NCBI GenBank assembly: GCA_027067965.1
Contig: JAMOUV010000002.1
Coordinates: forward strand, 143,022-207,021
DNA from: Flavobacteriales bacterium
GTDB lineage: Bacteria; Bacteroidota; Bacteroidia; Flavobacteriales; Flavobacteriaceae
Reading direction: 5' to 3'
DNA length: 64,000 nt
Of the stretch, positions 62,025 through 64,000 are shown piece by piece; positions within the stretch are counted from its first letter, which is position 1; each line of letters starts with the position of its first letter. The notes below the pieces were generated by a model, which was not told the origin of the DNA, ran no database searches, and saw nothing but the letters and a program-made list of their open reading frames with translations. The position numbers were made by a program, and so were the translations under genes.

Positions 62025-62607
62025 CAATAAAATTCTTCACAATTTCATAGGCGCGTGTTACGCTTTTTTCCAAATCGTCATTGATGAGAATAACGTCAAA
62101 TAAAGGCGCATATTTCATTTCTTCTTGTGCTTTGGAAAGCCGCAAATTGATTTTTTCTTCGCTTTCGGTTTTTCTTGCCCGGAGTCTTTCACGGAGTTGA
62201 GCCGGGTCGGGAACTTGCACAAATACCGATAAGGCCTGCCCGGGATACAATTTTTTAATATTCATACCTCCTTTCACATCGATGTCGAAAATTACGTTTT
62301 TTCCTTGATGCAACAAACGTTCCACTTCCGATTTCAAAGTTCCGTAATAATGGTCGGGATATACTTCTTCCCATTCCAAAAAGGCATTTTCCTTGATTTT
62401 TTGTCTAAATTCATCCGGCGAAATAAAATAATAATGCTTGCCGTGTTCCTCATTTTGACGTTTTTCCCTCGAAGTAGCCGAAACGGAAAAGGCCAAATTC
62501 AATTCGGGATACTGCATTAAACGTTGGACGATTGTGGTTTTTCCGCTTCCCGAAGGAGCAGAAAAGATAATTAACTTTCCACGCGGGGGCTTTTTGATGT
62601 GCTTCAC
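62011..62607 (-). CDS. gmk: guanylate kinase
   Basis: The 198-residue enzyme phosphorylates GMP. It shows GKLIIFSAPSGSGKTTIVQRLM (Walker A), SVSATSREKRQNEEHGKHYYFISPDEFRQKIKENAFLEWEEVYPDHYYGT and the lid RLRARKTESEEKINLRL. The frame stays open to 62754, but the family starts close to the P-loop. A GTG at 62607, preceded by an AAGGAA ribosome-binding site and a -7 element at 62626-62633, is therefore the likely start. It overlaps nadD. Confidence 0.94.
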   Translation of the reverse strand: MKHIKKPPRGKLIIFSAPSGSGKTTIVQRLMQYPELNLAFSVSATSREKRQNEEHGKHYYFISPDEFRQKIKENAFLEWEEVYPDHYYGTLKSEVERLLHQGKNVIFDIDVKGGMNIKKLYPGQALSVFVQVPDPAQLRERLRARKTESEEKINLRLSKAQEEMKYAPLFDVILINDDLEKSVTRAYEIVKNFIDEKQ

Positions 62608-62625
62608 CGGTTCCTTAAAATTTTT

Positions 62626-62633
62626 CAAATATA
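62626..62633 (-). promoter_or_regulatory. gmk -7 promoter element
   Basis: On the minus strand TATATTTG lies 18 bases before the GTG start. It supports the short form of gmk. Confidence 0.6.
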
Positions 62634-62690
62634 AAGAATAATGCGCTATCGGGAGAATAATTGAAATAAAAAAATATCCCGTAGTATTCT

Positions 62691-62698
62691 TATCTTTG
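62691..62698 (+). promoter_or_regulatory. priA -7 promoter element
   Basis: TATCTTTG is separated by three bases from the priA ATG at 62702, so the transcript is likely leaderless. It is divergent from the gmk promoter, 57 bases away. Confidence 0.55.
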
Positions 62699-62701
62699 AA
62701 T

Positions 62702-64000
62702 ATGAATCGGACACACTTTTTTGTAGATGTGGTTTTGCCATTGGCTTTGGACAATGTCTATACGTATCATTGTAGTAAAGAAGAGTTCGACCGCCTGCAA
62801 AAAGGAATACGTGTAGCCGTAGAATTCGGTAAACAAAAAGTGCAAACCGGCTTTGTGATTCAAAAACATCATCAATCGCCCGGCTTTGAAACCAAACCGA
62901 TATTGGAAATCATCGACGAGCAACCGATAATCAATGAAGCCCAATGGCGTCTTTTTGAGTTTATCAGAAAATATTATATCACTTCATACGGAAAAACTTT
63001 GCGCACGGCTATTCCGTCAAGTTTCTTGCTTGAAAGCAACACCCTCATTACGCTTCATCATAAAAATCCGGAAAAAAATCACTTGAATGACGAAGAATTC
63101 CTGGTAGTCGAGGCCTTGGAAAAAAAAGGCGTACTCAAAACCGAAGACGTATTCAAAATTGCCGGCAGTAAATCACGCGGCATAAAGGTTTTGCATCATT
63201 TAATCGAGCAAGGGCTGATAGGGCTTCATTATGATATACACGAAAAATACAAACCCAAATATGTAGTATATATCGACTTAATAGACCCTGCAGCCAATCC
63301 CTCGGAACTGCTCTCGAAAATCTCTTCGCGCGCCAAAAAACAACAAGAACTCTTTCTTTATTTCGTCTCACAATATCTACCTTCCCGTCAGCCCGTTTTG
63401 AAATCCGAACTTTTGAAGAAATTTTCTCCTTCCGTTATTAAATCTTTGATTGACAATAAAATACTAAAACAAATTGAAGTTCCGGTTGATAGGCAAATTT
63501 TTGATGAAAGATCATCGGAACCGGTTAAGTTAAATACACTTCAGCAGGAAGTAATGAAGCAAATAGAAAATGCCTTTTCGGAGAAGAAACCGGTATTGTT
63601 ACACGGCGTAACCGCAAGCGGAAAGACCGAAATTTACATCAAACTCATAGAAAAACAATTGGCCCTGGGAAAACAAGTTTTATATATGGTGCCCGAAATC
63701 GGACTAACCGCTCAATTGGTCAATCGATTAAAAAAACAATTCGGTAACCGCACGGCGGTCTATCATTCCAAATATTCATTTGCCGAACGCCGGGAAATTT
63801 GGATGAACACGCTTCAAGGCAAAGAGAACGCACGGCTTATTATCGGCACGCGTTCATCGATATTTTTACCATTTCATAACCCGGGACTCATCATTGTGGA
63901 CGAGGAACACGACGAGTCCTATAAAGAGTCGCAATCCGAACCCATGTATCAAAGCCGCGATTTGGCATTGGTCCTTGCCCGGATACACGATGCCCGCGTG
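62702..64000 (+). CDS. priA: primosomal protein N' (PriA helicase), N-terminal part
   Basis: The open frame runs to the right edge of the window, giving the first 433 residues. The 3'-DNA-binding domain is at the start (FFVDVVLPLALDNVYTYHC and LFEFIRKYYITSYGKTLRTAIPSSFLL). A winged-helix part and helicase motifs follow: LLHGVTASGKTEIYIKLIEKQLALGKQVLYMVPEIGLTAQL (Walker A), VYHSKYSFAERREIW, LIIGTRSSIFLPF and VDEEHDESYKESQSEPMY (DEEH box). PriA restarts replication forks. The zinc-binding and C-terminal helicase parts lie beyond the window. Confidence 0.94.
   Translation, partial: MNRTHFFVDVVLPLALDNVYTYHCSKEEFDRLQKGIRVAVEFGKQKVQTGFVIQKHHQSPGFETKPILEIIDEQPIINEAQWRLFEFIRKYYITSYGKTLRTAIPSSFLLESNTLITLHHKNPEKNHLNDEEFLVVEALEKKGVLKTEDVFKIAGSKSRGIKVLHHLIEQGLIGLHYDIHEKYKPKYVVYIDLIDPAANPSELLSKISSRAKKQQELFLYFVSQYLPSRQPVLKSELLKKFSPSVIKSLIDNKILKQIEVPVDRQIFDERSSEPVKLNTLQQEVMKQIENAFSEKKPVLLHGVTASGKTEIYIKLIEKQLALGKQVLYMVPEIGLTAQLVNRLKKQFGNRTAVYHSKYSFAERREIWMNTLQGKENARLIIGTRSSIFLPFHNPGLIIVDEEHDESYKESQSEPMYQSRDLALVLARIHDARV

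Overview
The window is chromosomal DNA of a Bacteroidota bacterium, most likely Flavobacteriia-like. The evidence is the TAnnTTTG -7 promoter motif in front of many genes, CarboxypepD_reg/TonB receptors, a DnaX without the usual zinc-finger cysteines, the pyrG-yidC pair, and menaquinone genes (menB, menD). Most of the DNA is AT-rich. The respiratory operon and the first half of the beta-oxidation operon use visibly more G/C at third codon positions. No rRNA, tRNA, prophage or CRISPR array was seen. A DegT-type aminotransferase at the left edge and priA at the right edge are cut by the window.

Layout. 1-2.7 kb: DegT start, DUF2520 protein, dnaX. 3-6.2 kb: a cobalamin-riboswitch-controlled BtuB/BtuG-like uptake pair. 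6.3-10 kb: TonB receptor, aroK, tcdA. 10.2-16.9 kb: a MarR-headed beta-oxidation operon (HAD/ECH fusion, thiolase, acyl-CoA dehydrogenase) with a four-helix-bundle (S23-like) gene element and palindromic repeats in its gaps. 17-28.5 kb: rpsO, pnp, yjbQ, XRE and Lrp regulators, aroB, proline dehydrogenase, pyrG, yidC. 28.6-36.9 kb: MFS transporter, rmlA/rmlB, a DUF6922 antitoxin with a truncated AbiEii toxin, an AI-2E-family exporter, a GT39 glycosyltransferase, a lipoprotein and a methyltransferase. 37-51.7 kb: a minus-strand operon for an Mrp/MBX-type respiratory complex. 52-64 kb: ribBA, M42 peptidase, two paralogous lipoproteins, menB, menD, a thioredoxin-like protein, TatD, a glycosyltransferase, nadD, gmk, priA.

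The outstanding region is 37,008-51,665. Read in the direction of transcription, the genes follow the archaeal MBX (MBS) order A-B-C-D-F-G-H-H'-M-J-K-L-N. The last gene fuses a two-[4Fe-4S] MbxN/NuoI-like module to a GltD/NfnB-like FAD/NAD(P) module. The catalytic-like L subunit carries CxxE at both sites where [NiFe] hydrogenases carry CxxC. The J subunit keeps only three of the four usual cluster cysteines. This looks like a NAD(P)H- or ferredoxin-linked ion-pumping complex in which a GltD-type flavoprotein may replace NuoEFG.

Five four-helix-bundle genes sit in gaps between co-transcribed genes: one in the fad operon and four in the respiratory operon. Each is bracketed by short-period tandem repeats in opposite orientation on its two sides (period 8 nt for three near-identical copies, 7 nt for one, 6 nt for one). 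This resembles the S23-encoding intervening sequences of 23S rRNA, but placed between mRNA cistrons. A DUF3644 (HEPN-motif) gene fills another gap of the same operon.
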